DNA of 64,000 nt, from assembly GCA_036873755.1 (NCBI GenBank), contig JAVTVY010025216.1, forward strand, positions 50,777 to 114,776. The letters run 5' to 3'. The DNA is from Hanleya hanleyi. Its lineage: Eukaryota; Mollusca; Polyplacophora; Lepidopleurida; Hanleyidae. Made by a program: the position numbers and the translations under genes. Below the pieces are notes generated by a model. The model searched no databases and was not told the DNA's origin. It saw only the letters and a list, made by a program, of their open reading frames with translations. Below are positions 48,568 to 59,734 of the stretch, in pieces. Every line of letters begins with the position of its first letter. Position 1 is the stretch's first letter.

Positions 48568-50284
48568 TGTGGTCCCAGTTGGAAATTTGTGGGAAGCAAG
48601 ATCCGTCATGGAGGGTTTGATGCAACAACCTACAGTACTGAGTGGTACATAAATGTGGCCTTCCGCGCTGTGGTTCATTGTTGATGATTCGGCTTGTAGC
48701 GGGAAAATAATAGCATCAACGTAACCATTTTAGCTGTATTTACAATCCACCAGCTCATCAGGCACATCAGGGGAGATAATCTAAGTTGTCTCCCCTACTC
48801 TGTCTGGCAAGATAGTGTTTACCAGCTTGTATTTACATCATATTGAAAATCCATTATTCAAAACATGCATAATGATTCATTTTCACTTCAAATTATAATA
48901 AGATTAGATAGAAATTGTATCCAGAAATCCCTCTCTCTTTACCCAGTTTCCATATGCTTTATACGGGACATAAGTAGTTATTCATATTCTTCCCGAGGTG
49001 TGTGAAAAGTTATGACATCCCTGAATTTAATACACCGACGCCGAAGGGTAGTTTCCACATTCGGTCAGAATATCAAGAAGCATGAACTTCAAAAAAGATA
49101 TCAGATTTTATTTTTAAAGCAATCCACTCCCAACTGAACTTTTGAGCATAAAATTTTGTTTTCCAAGCTGGAGATATTGGCCTACACAGTACACATGTCC
49201 GCCATGCCAATTTGCAAGTTTTCAAATCGCTGCGGTAGCTAAACGTTCTGTAATTTAAGGCTAAAAGCAATTTTGCAAAGGAGTTAAGAATCAGCCTTAC
49301 TAACCACATCTTGGTACTGGTTGATACACCCACAAACTTTCAGAAGCTTGGGCGTGACTATTATTCTCTCGCGAATTACAAGTCTTGTCAGCTGAAACTT
49401 GAAACTACATATTTCTTGAGAAGGAATACAACACAACTGATTAGATATTCCAGTTATTGATATTCCAAATTTAATTTGTAATTTTTTAATGGAAATGGAA
49501 ATTTCACTGCAAAGTATTGATAATAACGAGAAGGAGGGATGTTCTTCTCATACTGATCCAGTTACATGGTTCTGTAAGTCTGTGGGAGTATCAGTCAATC
49601 AACAAATTTCAGTTACATTTACAGGTAACAATCCCGAGAACTGCCAACAGACTGATCTAAAACTTGAAACACTATCACAAGAAAGTAAATGGAGATCTAG
49701 AGAATGCCGGTAGACTTGAAGGACTACTATGATTCTGAATCTAGGTGTTAGAGGCATGCAAGACCAAACTTGGAAATGAATGTCACAAATGGCACACATC
49801 ATATGGAGTAGGGACAAGTTAATATGGGATTAGTGGTTGAACCCAATTTGATAGCTGTCAATTGGCGTTTTGAATAGCTACGTAATCTGAGATGAATTTG
49901 AATCAGCCATGTAGTCAGCCATATCTGGACAGTATGCGAATATATATTCGTGAAAAGGGATACATGCATTGTAAGGTAAATGTAGGCTCTCATGTGGTCA
50001 CATAAATATTCACCTTGATTTAGATGGTTGGCAGACCTGGAGCTCAGTTACTGGCATACAGGCGGTGTTTACAAATTTGTGTTGGTCATTTACAGTTGTA
50101 TCGATAGATGTAAAAGAAGCTGCAATTCGATACATTGCTACTCCATCGATGAAGTAACTGCACCAGTATGAAAATGACATCCCTCCTTGCACATTAGTAT
50201 CAACATTTTGCATTAAAATTTCTGTTCTCAAATGAGTTATTGTCTGCCGAAAATACCATAAGTTACAAATAGGGTGAACTCTAA

Positions 50285-51575
50285 GTCATGTCAGTCCAAG
50301 AAAAATTGGCACACAAGTTTTGACCCCATGTGACAAATAAAATATTTTCACAAAACCCCGGATCGGATTGATTTGAAAAAATGACCATGGATTAGTCGTA
50401 TTGTCAAAAGACATACCGGTACACTCTACTTGAAGAGAGATTCCATGACTTATTCAAATTCACCTTATGCAATGTACATATTCAAAATACTAATTTGCTG
50501 AATTCACTAACCTGATATTCATGTAACAAGAGACAACACCTGGTCTCGTCATTTTCACCTGGTCTTATTACTAACCTCATATTCACCTAACAAGAGAGAA
50601 CACCTGGTCTCATCAGTTTCACCTGGTCTTATTACTAACCTCATATTCCCCTATCAAGAGAGAACACCTGGTCTCATCAGTTTCCCCTGGCCTTATCATC
50701 TAATTTCATATTCACCTAACAAGAGAGAACACCTGGTCTCATCAGTTTCACCTGGTCTTATCGCCAACCACATATTTACCTAACTAGGGAGAACACCTGA
50801 TATCATGAGTTTCATCTGTCTTATCACTAATTTCTTATTTACATAACAAGAGAGAACACCTGGTATCATCAGTTTCACCTAGTCTTATCGCCAACCACAT
50901 ATTTACCTAACTAGGGAGAACACCTGGTATCATCAGTTTCATCTTCACCTGGTCTTATCACCAACCACATATTTACCTAACTAGGAGATAAAAATATTAA
51001 TGTGCTGAATTCACTAACCTGATATTCACCTAACAAGAGAGGACACCTGGTATCATCAGTTTCGCCTGATTTTATCACCAACTTCATATTCATCTAATAA
51101 CAGAGAACACCTGGTCTCATCAGTTTCACCTGGTCTTATCACTAACCTCATATTCACCTAACAAGAGAGAACACCTGGTCTCATCAATTTCACCTGGTCT
51201 TACCACTAACTTCCTATTCACGTAGCAAGAGAGAACACCTGGTCTCATCAGTTTCACCTGGTCTTATCACTAATTTCATATTCACCTAACAAGAGAGAAC
51301 ATCTGGTCTCATCAGTTTCACCTGGTCTTATAGCCAACCACATATTTACCTAATTAGGGAGAACACCTGGTATCATCATTTCCAACTTCACCTGGTCTTA
51401 TCACCAACCACATATTTACCTAACTAGGAGATAGCAATATTAATTTGCTGAATTCACTAACCTGATATTCACCTAACAAGAGAGGACACCTGGTATCATC
51501 AGTTTCATCTGGTCTTATAACCAACCACATATTTACCTAACTAGGAGAACACCTGGTATCATCAGTTCCAACTGC
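50285..51575 (+). repeat. Higher-order tandem unit 3, truncated
   Basis: The cap carries an internal deletion of about 345 bp at 50445 (GATTCCA joined to TGACTTATTC). A minisatellite follows, then unrelated sequence; no P, Q or S modules follow. Confidence 0.75.
50523..51572 (+). repeat. 64-bp minisatellite, array 3
   Basis: Same unit and subtypes as arrays 1 and 2, with about 16 units. Confidence 0.9.
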
Positions 51576-52346
51576 CTTGCTGTGTACATTTTCATGTTTG
51601 GTCTTACATGCCTCCCCAAGCCTAGATTTAGGATCATAGAGAGCCAGCACAGGGAATATTGTTCATATAAGAGATACCTCTGTTCAAAGTGACTTGATAT
51701 GTTAGGTATATGCTACTATGGAGGGGCTTAACTAATCTCAGAATAAAGATGACGATGGATACAATTTTGTAGAAGTCCATTCTGACTATATTTACTACAA
51801 GCTTTGAGAGAAAAACTTTCTCCATCCTCAGGTAGAGTGGCGATTGCACATACATTGATTGATTGCAATTGTAGTTTAAGGGCCGCTTCCCATACGGATT
51901 TCGCGGCCCATCAACTCACGGTTTTAATTAACTTTCACGGTAAATTTCTTCGTTAATTTAAGATCTTTTGCAGCGCTAGATTTTAAAATAAATAGTTAAG
52001 TAATAAATAACAATGAGAGAGCAGAGGGAAATATACTGTCCCTGATAAAAAAAAGTTGAATTCACATCTATAGAGAATCTTTTATACATTAACCATGTGA
52101 GAACAATTCAGTCAACAGATATATCTAGATAATAACATTGGTCTAGCCTAGTGTATTTGATATGTTAGCAAATGGAACAATGTTCGATCACTCGCCTACT
52201 GACATCACTGGAAAACCAGTAAATTCACACCACTTCGTCATACATGATCGTTATGCACTGCACTTTTTTTGTGTCTCCATTAATCCTCTTTATGACGGTG
52301 TTTACCAAAGTTTGTATCAGCCATTTGCAAAAGTCTGTCTTCTTAC
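51576..52346. other. Intergenic, nothing identified
   Basis: AT-rich. A short segment resembling P-type sequence (TGCCTCCCCAAGCCTAGATTTAGGATCATA) lies at about 51610. Confidence 0.35.
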
Positions 52347-52475
52347 CTGTAAATGTAGCTGGGCTTTGTAGATTGACTGATCCTCTCACAGACTTCATTG
52401 ACGAAAATGACAACCCTCCTGCTACACTATTATCAATATTGTTCTGTGAAATTTCTAATCTCTTAAGAGTTATTG
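52347..52475 (-). CDS. Exon-like M module, most coding-like copy
   Basis: The minus strand reads TLKRLEISQNNIDNSVAGGL and on to NLQSPATFTG, ending at ACAG|GTAAGA in phase 1. Related modules at 45.27, 49.49, 37.57, 42.55, 46.27 kb (plus) and 46.02, 50.25 kb (minus) share I..N(I/V)DN and GG.SFS spacing. The start of the exon is unclear. LKRLEISQNNI is slightly leucine-rich-repeat-like, but one unit is too little to call. Confidence 0.3.
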
Positions 52476-53218
52476 TTTATATAAGTTTATTCCATAACTT
52501 ACAAATGAGTCTTGGATTTGTAAGTGGAATATTATCTCAGGTCTAGTGTACTTCTTGTCAAAATAAGGTCAGTCAATGAAATATACAGTTTCAGTTCAGG
52601 GATTCTTGTGAAAATCAACTAACAGGTATAGAAAATTGTCGCGACATGGAATTTATCATAGATCAATAACTTGAATTACTTTTTTATTCGGGTGTGTTGC
52701 TCCCCATAATAAGATTAATGTCAAACATTAACTTTCAATTAAATCCGCTCAGGGTTATGTGGAAATCTTCTGTTTTTGTCAGCGCGAGTTGAAAATGTCT
52801 GCCATGTATTGTTGGACTGACGGGACTAAAATAATTCTGTTTGAGGTTGTCACACTATTTAAATGATTGTCTGCACTTCGCCTCACTATATTCTCAATTT
52901 ACAGTGTGAAAATTTGTAGAACATTCGAAAAATAATGAAATCTTTAGTTTGGCTAAACACGGTTAAAATGTCGGCCATTTTGTTAGAAGATTCTCGATTC
53001 ATTATATGGACAACTCACTAAACATCAGACACTTATCTGGATAGTTTGGATAATGATAACTATTATACCTCGTGAGTAAACAAGACAAACTAAAATATTT
53101 ATTGCTCTTGATATACAATTTTTACATACCGTTACACTGTTCTTAGAAGAGAGCTAAATACTGTCCCTGTCTTCTTTAATGATGCTATGTTACTTGTGTT
53201 GTGACGACACACATTCAG
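52476..53218. other. Intergenic, nothing identified
   Basis: AT-rich sequence without a recognised exon or repeat mate. Confidence 0.35.
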
Positions 53219-53509
53219 CGAGCAGACGTTGCAAATCTCGTTCTGCTCTCGTTGACAGGTTCCGGTTCTGGGTTTATGAAGACCCTAATTTTCAACAATC
53301 TCGCACTAGCGTCCTTTCTCGTGAAGTCAGCGTTCGTTACTATTCTAATGTGTTCACATACTGCATGGAATATATTTTCAGTGGAGATTTGTATCGAAGC
53401 AACAACAATAATATTTACATTTTTCTCGTCTTATGAACTTTACCGGATCCTGTCCAACGCAATGTATTCTGGGGGACCCCTGCTCTCCGAAAATGTAACT
53501 TGTGGATAG
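53219..53509 (+). CDS. Candidate terminal exon, membrane-protein-like
   Basis: After an acceptor-like ACACACATTCAG the frame is open for 96 codons to TAG. The peptide has hydrophobic stretches (TLIFNNLALASFLVKSAFVT and ATTIIFTFFSSYELY) that could be membrane helices, and a Gly/Ser-rich turn (TGSGSGF). No family is recognised. The overlapping frame 53179-53436 is less protein-like. Confidence 0.3.
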   Translation, partial: RADVANLVLLSLTGSGSGFMKTLIFNNLALASFLVKSAFVTILMCSHTAWNIFSVEICIEATTIIFTFFSSYELYRILSNAMYSGGPLLSENVTCG

Positions 53510-54436
53510 GCAGGAAAGATCAGCTGATCACTGATTGGTTGAAACCTTGACGTCACAGAGTGGGTCAACTCGGAATTCCCCTGAACAAGCTGTCAAGATT
53601 CAGCAACTGGAAGAGTTGCTTTTCGTTTCTAATTTCAATATTAATTCATCTTAAATTCCAATTTTAGCTATGTAATGGTAAACACATATATTTATTGTTT
53701 AGTACCTATGTGTAATTGGGTATAAAGGGAATTTGACCAGATACACAATTTCCCATGCTCTTCAACCGTGGAATCTAAAAGCGAATCAATGGATTTATTT
53801 TGTCATATCAATCACTTGTGAATTTTTTATCTGCTTTTGATGTGTCAGGGTATTTTTCTTGGAAAATTCAGCCTGTTATAAAAAAAATTCGACGAATCAC
53901 CATGTTATTGCTCCATAAGCCCCCAGAAATAAACGGGGGTCACGATACTCGTTCTAAAAATATAACAGCCATATGTATCTGTATCATTCAATAGCCATAA
54001 TACAGAATAGATAAGATGATACTTTTTTCTAGCTTGGAGCTCATTAGGACAAATTTACTGAAGTCAAATTTTCGCCATTTATTATTTGATACTAAATACG
54101 TATAGCAATAGTTGTATTGTAATAAAAGACAGGGGCACTATGTTTGTTTTAGAAAATAGCGGTATTACAGATAAATGGATCCTTCCCATGCCTATGTCCA
54201 GGAGGGCATGTGGATGTGGAATTAGCGAAGCATTTGTAGCTCTGTTATTTTGTTTCTAAATACAATTGAATTTAGGAGGCCACCACAACCAACCTCATTA
54301 ATACTCTACGCTCTCCAAAAGTAATATGAATAAATTATTCTGTTGTGGCAGATATCAGTCTAATGCTGATTACATCCTATTTTGTGGTGTCTGGAGGCTT
54401 CTATTACGAAATCCAACCTGTAGTGGAAAAAAAAAA
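53510..54436. other. Intergenic with a diverged duplication
   Basis: About 53840-53930 (TCAGGGTATTTTTCTTGG ... CAGCCTGTTATAAAAAA) resembles 54385-54450 (TCTGGAGGCTTCTATTACG ... CAACCTGTAGTGGAAAA). No gene was assigned. Confidence 0.35.
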
Positions 54437-55076
54437 CGACATCACCACGTCATTCCACGGAAATCAACAAACTCTTTGGAACCTATTCAAGCATGGGGAG
54501 GGCAATTCGCAATCCTTCCCGCAAAATATTTTTCTTACCCCTTGAGCTAGGGACTGAAACTTACCACGCGATATCTTGGGTCGAACTGAACCAGAAAATG
54601 TGACAAAAACCTAGATGGCGTCAGTAGGTAATTTTGCTCAATCGGTCAAATGTATCAAACTTATTTTGTATGTGAGTTTCTTCGCTAAACCTGCAAAATT
54701 GCAGGTTTAGCGAAGAAACTCACATACAAAAAAAGTTTCTTCGTTAAACCTGCAAAATTGCAGGTTTAGCGAAGAAACTCACATACAAAAAAAGTTTCTT
54801 CGTTAAACCTGCAAAATTGCAGGTTTAGCGAAGAAACTCACATACAAAAAAAGTTTGATACATTTGACCGATTGACCAAAATTACCTACTGACGCCATCT
54901 AGGTTTTTGTCACATTTTCTGGTTCAGTTCGACCCAAGATATCGCGTGGTAAGTTTCAGTCCCTAGCTCAAGGGGTAAGAAAAATATTTTGCGGGAAGGA
55001 TTGCGAATTGCCCTCCCCATGCTTGAATAGGTTCCAAAGAGTTTGTTGATTTCCGTGAAATGACGTGGTGATGTCG
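54437..55076. repeat. 640-bp foldback
   Basis: The left arm starts CGACATCACCACGTCATT and the right arm ends with its near-perfect inverse. The arms (about 230 bp each) derive from the left half of the TTAA MITE family (CCCTTGAGCTAGGGACTGAAAC, ATATCTTGGGTCGAACTG). Arm identity is very high, so the event is recent. Confidence 0.85.
54676..54852. repeat. Three tandem 59-bp palindromic units
   Basis: Starts at 54676, 54735 and 54794. Each unit is a hairpin: GTTTCTTCG(C/T)TAAACCTGCAA, an AA centre, then its inverse, followed by CTCACATACAAAAAAA. They form the centre of the foldback. Confidence 0.88.
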
Positions 55077-55079
55077 AGT

Positions 55080-55310
55080 ATTTCTCTCATTTTATCTGCA
55101 GAAAAGCAGAAATATTGAAGAAAATTACGAAAACACCACTTTACAGATTGTCGCCTTTCGGAATTTATCCATGCTCGTTAGGTGAGGGGTTACGCAGTTG
55201 GGCTCAAAATGGCCCCAATATAAGAAGCTACAAAATGGAGTCTCCGCTCTCAATTCTTTGGCGTTCCGGAGCTAGGGTATAAAGATTGGAGGGAGGGGAT
55301 GGCATTATTG
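55080..55310 (+). mobile_element. Right half of a TTAA-type MITE, diverged
   Basis: GCAGAAATATTGAAGAAAATTACGAAAACA, GGCTCAAAATGGCCCCAATA and GTTCCGGAGCTAGGGTA match the right half of the copies at 56634 and 61399. Together with the foldback this is one rearranged copy. Confidence 0.6.
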
Positions 55311-55548
55311 CTCACCGAAACCGGCTCGAGTTGAAATCAACTCCAGCCTCGATGTTCACCTGACCGAATTTTCTATATGAAAGGTACACAGTAGGACTTT
55401 TCTCCTCTGTCTCCTTCTCTTTCTCTTCCTCTTGGAAAACCAAATACGAATACTAAACATTAGTTTCTTTATTCAGCAATTAATATCATTACAAATCAAG
55501 GGAGAACTATCATTCGCTTGCCATTAGCTGTGGCTGTCAATTTCCCAC

Positions 55549-55782
55549 CTATACCGTCAACTTTCTAGCATTCAATGTGTATCTTATAATATTTCCACGG
55601 TGTTCTTGTTCATCCTTCGATGTCACCGTTTTCCTCATAATCGTTAATTTTCCCCACTCTATCAACTTATCGAATAGATATTTCCGTATCTTGATCGTCT
55701 GTCTGATCACTTTCTCATTGTCTATGTCGTATAAGTTCTGTAGACCTAGTTGTTTTGAAACTTTTGTTGTGAATATGATCAT
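55549..55782 (-). pseudogene. 77-codon ORF of unknown function, possible virus-like element remnant
   Basis: The minus strand is open from ATG (context AAAATGATC) to a stop. The peptide is charged and protein-like (QTIKIRKYLFDKLIEWGKLT, KDEQEHRGNIIRYTLN) with no recognised domain. It lies downstream of other broken minus-strand frames and of the F54H12.2-like pseudogene, so it may be the last gene of the same element. It is itself intact. Confidence 0.35.
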
Positions 55783-56620
55783 TTTGTAGCTTGTCTAACG
55801 GGGAGTTGGTAGTATGTATTTCTCATGGTTGGTATAAATCTTGCTTAGCATTATCCACACAGCTTGTCTTAAACATTACTGTTTTCTCGTCGATTTCAAT
55901 GCTATAGTATCTTCCGATAGGGTTACCAAACATAGTTGTCGCAAATCGGTAGATTGATCTATTTCCCTAGGAATGGTGACTTTGTCATAATCACAACCAT
56001 CGACATCTCTAGGGTATTTTGTCGTCGTTCCTGATACGATGGATCATTAAACTGGGATTCAGCATCTCCCATCCGTTCGAACCACGGTGTTATTTTCCTC
56101 CTCTATGTTTCCTCTCCGACTTGCTCATTTCTCTTAGTGGACCAAACAGGATGCTGCGTTGATAACATGTGTGATATTGGAACTGGTAAATAGGGTAATA
56201 GTCATTTTATAGTTTTTTTCATGAATCCTCGTTATCTGATATTACACTGACAGCCAGTTTCATAAAACGCGGCAAGGCTGGTATCCTGAACGTTTGGATG
56301 TGTTGTGTATCATTTGTATTATTGACCAAGATAGGTGCGGGTAGCTGCCATTATTTTCCTCCTAAATTTATAGTGAACGGGCTTTTGTAGACTGTACACA
56401 AATTTTATCACTTAACCACTGTTCCAATAGAGAGAGGTTTACGTTGTATCCTCGGTTCTTTGGTATCGTTTTGTAAGTTGGCTCTGTGAAAGACACAAAG
56501 TATAATATAGACACGACGAGTACTCTCTCCAACCATTAGATCGCGTATATGTATACAGAGTGTATATAGCGTCCAAGGCTTAATATAGCACAATAAGAAC
56601 CACCAGAACAATCATTTCTA
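55783..56620 (-). pseudogene. Chain of broken small ORFs, possible virus-like element remnant
   Basis: Protein-like stretches occur in shifting frames on the minus strand, including FVSFTEPTYKTIPKNRGYNV, APILVNNTNDTQHIQTFRIP and DAESQFNDPSYQERR. GGAGGAAAATAA precedes two of them. No homolog is recognised; the coding nature is inferred from composition and neighbourhood. Confidence 0.3.
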
Positions 56621-56633
56621 CACATTTTATTAA

Positions 56634-57195
56634 CCCTATCTGGCCTGGGCTTTTTGGGACCTGTCCAGGGCTGGGGGAGAGGGGGGGGGGGAGAAATGGC
56701 CATCCCTAATTATGTTTCTTACTCCTTGAGCTAGGGTGCTGAAACTATTGGGTGAAGCTCTACCAGAAAATGTGAAAAAAATCCAGGATGGGCGCCTTGA
56801 TGACGTCACAGTGACGTCATTTTCAAAAACGGCATTTTTTGGTCGATTTTTCGGTCAGGTTTTCCGAAATTTTCATTTTTGCAATTTCTCCACAAAAACT
56901 GCATGCTAAATTAGCAAATATTAATGTAATGTGAAATTAAATAGTATTTGTCCACTTTTCATTGCGAAAAAGCAGATATTTCGAAGAAATATGACAAAAA
57001 CATCACTTTTCTGGGACCCCACGTGGCCGCCATCTTGGATTTACCCATGATCCTCTGCTGGGGGGGGGGTTATGCAAATAGGCTCAAAATGACCCCAATA
57101 CGATAAACCATAACGTGACGGAGTGTCATCTCTCCATTTTTTGTCGTTCCGGAGACAACGCAGAAAGTTTGGTAGGGGGGCCATGCCAGGTAGGG
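56634..57195 (+). mobile_element. TTAA-flanked MITE (piggyBac-like), complete
   Basis: TTAA at 56630-56633 and 57196-57199 flank ends reading CCCTATCTGGCCTGG and the inverse of CCCTACCTGGCATGG. The TTAA target with CCC termini fits the piggyBac superfamily; no transposase is present. It is inserted inside the region of broken virus-like ORFs. Confidence 0.8.
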
Positions 57196-57584
57196 TTAAT
57201 GTATATGTTACAACGTTACATGCTGCTACATGATTGTACAGGATTCATACGATTTGTACGCAGACAACCTCGGTAATAGTTGGAAATGAAATGATAAACA
57301 GTGACAGTGACTGGAAATAAAATAACTGTAAAGGAAATATAGAGCTGGCCATGTGTGTACGAGTTATCTCCCTACAGTGAAGCGGTATTATGAGTATAAA
57401 TTTGACTATTTTTCCCCAGAATCTCTACGAAGTCAAAGTTATAATTTGCTGGAGAATGTCCGTATGAGTCGGAGAAAAGTGCGGATAAAATAGAACCTAG
57501 TAAGTTCATTTCAAGCAGAAAGATTCGATATTCGCGATATATATCCGCATGATCGTTTAATCACACGTTATGGAATTCCCTATG

Positions 57585-57650
57585 TTATATGTAATCTCCA
57601 ACAAGGTAGGAGTCCGAATATACCGCGCACTCTAGCTCATTTGTATTCAT
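57585..57650 (-). pseudogene. Possible start of a protease gene downstream of the capsid-like gene
   Basis: An ATG overlaps the end of the F54H12.2-like frame and opens MNTNELECAVYSDS before a stop. In Maverick/Polinton-like elements an adenain-type protease often neighbours this gene. That family knowledge is the main reason for the suggestion; the match is too short to prove. Confidence 0.2.
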
Positions 57651-58945
57651 AGTCGGTCGTACTTGTTTCTAGTTTTGGTAAACTTAAAATAATGGAAGGA
57701 AATTCATATTATGCCATGCAGATCACAGTTTCTGGTAGGGGCTGGTAGGGGCTGGTAGGAGGCTGGTAGGGGCTGGTAGGAGGCTGGTAGGGGCTGGTAG
57801 GAGGCTGGTAGGGGCTGGTAGGAGGCTGGTAGGAGGCTGGTAGGGGCTGGTAGGAGGCTGGTAGGGGCTGGTAGGAGGCTGGTAGGAGGCTGGTAGGGGC
57901 TGGTAGGAGGCTGGTAGGGGCTGGTAGGAGGCTGGTAGGGGCTGGTAGGAGGCTGGTAGGGGCTGGTAGGAGGCTGGTAGGAGGCTGGTAGAGGCTGGTA
58001 GGAGGCTGGTAGGGGCTGGTAGGAGGCTGGTAGGAGGCTGGTAGGGGCTGGTAGGAGGCTGGTAGGGGCTGGTAGGGGCTGGTAGGAGGCTGCTTTTAGT
58101 GGTACGTCGAATCTGTATGAGTTGTGAATCATTCGCAGATTGGAATGAGGACTCTAGGGTAAAGGCATACCATGTATGTCCTCTTGCAAAGTCGTCCTGA
58201 TCGATAAAATTCCCAAAATCTGTTTCTGTCTCCCCAGTGACGCCAAACAGTTAATCCGAAGTGCAGAGTGACAGTACTGATGTCATGAATTTTGTAAAGA
58301 TGGGTCGGCTTGGTGTATTTTTCCCCCTTTTAAATACATCGAGGTGCTGGTAAGATTGAAATGTTGGGAGTTGAAGGAGTTCGACTTATAGTCTACATTC
58401 GTGATTTTGGAGATGATAAATCAAAAATAGAAAAATAACGATCTTGTGAACCCCGACCATTCATTTCAAACAGTCAGCTCTCATTCGTCGTGAGATGTTT
58501 TTCCATCAATGCTGGTCGCCTACATCAAAAGGATCCTTATAAAATAGTTGTGTTCGAAGTCAACTTGTTTTATCATCCCTTCCGAAATTCAGCATTTTTT
58601 CACTCTTTGCTTTGTATGCTTGGAGGAGAAGTTGGTGGTATTGGAAGTCATGAGCTCTCCCTGCATCGAGACATCTACTTGCGACCACATTGACTGTAAC
58701 AGCAAGTTGATGACACTGAATTTTACTTCTTTAGTGAGAAGCGTCCCATCTCTTCGAACAACTTTGTGTTTGGCATGTAGTCTGCTCAGTTTGAGGTCTG
58801 TGAAATCACTTTCCTGTCCAGATAGCAAAACTTCACCAGAACAACGTCTGTGAGTTGGGATAACGGTCTAACATCTACGCAATATACTTGTTCCGCCGCC
58901 GTTTCAGTAGGAGGCAGAGTAAAAAATCTGACTATTTCATTATTA
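57640..58945 (-). pseudogene. F54H12.2-like capsid-family pseudogene (virus-like element)
   Basis: Fragments in order on the minus strand: FFTLPPTETAAE and VRPLSQLTD (N-terminal motif), SVINLLLQSMWSQVDVSMQG (core motif), MLNFGRDDKTS and LRTQLFYKDPF in another frame, then NFIDQDDFARGHTWYAFTLE, and LPETVICMA and YEFPSII at the C-terminus. This order matches the F54H12.2-like family, associated with Maverick/Polinton or adintovirus-type elements. Several frameshifts and stops break it, and about 1.3 kb is shorter than usual. A minisatellite interrupts it just before LPETV. Copies of this family are structural genes in the intact elements; this one is dead. Confidence 0.68.
57733..58092. repeat. 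21-bp minisatellite (CTGGTAGGAGG + CTGGTAGGGG)
   Basis: Alternating 11- and 10-bp CTGGTAGG units make a 21-bp higher-order period, with some irregular doublets. Because 21 is a multiple of three, a minus-strand frame of Pro/Ser/Tyr/Gln repeats stays open (57704-58132). It lies within the capsid-family pseudogene. Confidence 0.92.
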
Positions 58946-59621
58946 TGGGCCGGAGCATTACCGATAAAGGTTCAGTGAGGAATGAGTCTTATTCTTCCAC
59001 AACCCATATGTTTTACCAAATAACATTATTACATGTGAAGAAGGAAGCCCAGGTGGGATCTAGTTCAATTTGATCCTACCTCACAACCGATCGGTGTGGA
59101 TTATATGACGTCATAATTTTCTTCTCGTGTTCAGTTGAACTCACCCAGAAGGGTAACATGATTGAAATGGATATCAAATTTTCTCATCTGCCTGTATCTT
59201 CTTGTTTATCCTGTTGTCGCACATCATGGAGCCAATTAAGGTTGGAGAGAATTGTTTTTTCGCGGAGATTTATTCAAAGTTGTTGATGTAATTAAACCTG
59301 TTTGGACGTATGATATGTACACAATCCAATCATTGGATGAAAAGAGAAATTCACATGTATTCTAAAACCAAGGATCACGCTTGCATCATTTTGATCGTTG
59401 ATGGCGTTTTAGCACGCCTCTGTATGGACTATCCAACCCGCGTCGGTTTCAGGCACACGACTTGCAGGTGTTGCTTGCTTCGATTAATTGGCGGGCTAAA
59501 AAAATGTTTGTCCGGTATAGGGCTGTTAATCCAGTTTTAAATACACAAGAATATCTTTCGTTTCATAAGACATCTCCGCATTGTGCCGTTTGCCGTTTTC
59601 AGTATGATAGAATAGAAATAT

Positions 59622-59734
59622 TTCCGTGTTTACTGCGGTAAAACACATGGAATAGATCGCGCTGCAATAGGATTAGTCTTCACGTTTGAACAGCGCGATC
59701 TATTCTAGGTGTTTTACCGCAGTAAACAAGGAAT
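59622..59734. repeat. Long hairpin, about 43-bp arms
   Basis: TTCCnTGTTTACTGCGGTAA ... ATAGATCGCGCTG at 59622-59664 and its inverse at 59691-59734 flank a 26-bp loop. Only a few mismatches are visible. It could be a minimal MITE or a small-RNA precursor. Confidence 0.8.

Larger units (their letters stand above)
46061..50284 (+). repeat. Higher-order tandem unit 2 (4.2 kb)
   Basis: Same order as unit 1 but with the P-Q linker retained (48.75-49.02 kb) and an extra 20-bp repeat expansion. Very similar to unit 1 at the base level, so the duplication is recent. Confidence 0.85.

Noticed and set aside
48344..48678. Minus-strand ORFs with HSTTRAYIQQHGPTFNN-type repeats
   Set aside because: They only reflect the 20-bp tandem repeat read in two frames.
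57704..58132. 142-codon Pro/Ser/Tyr/Gln-rich ORF
   Set aside because: It is the reading of a 21-bp minisatellite whose period is a multiple of three.
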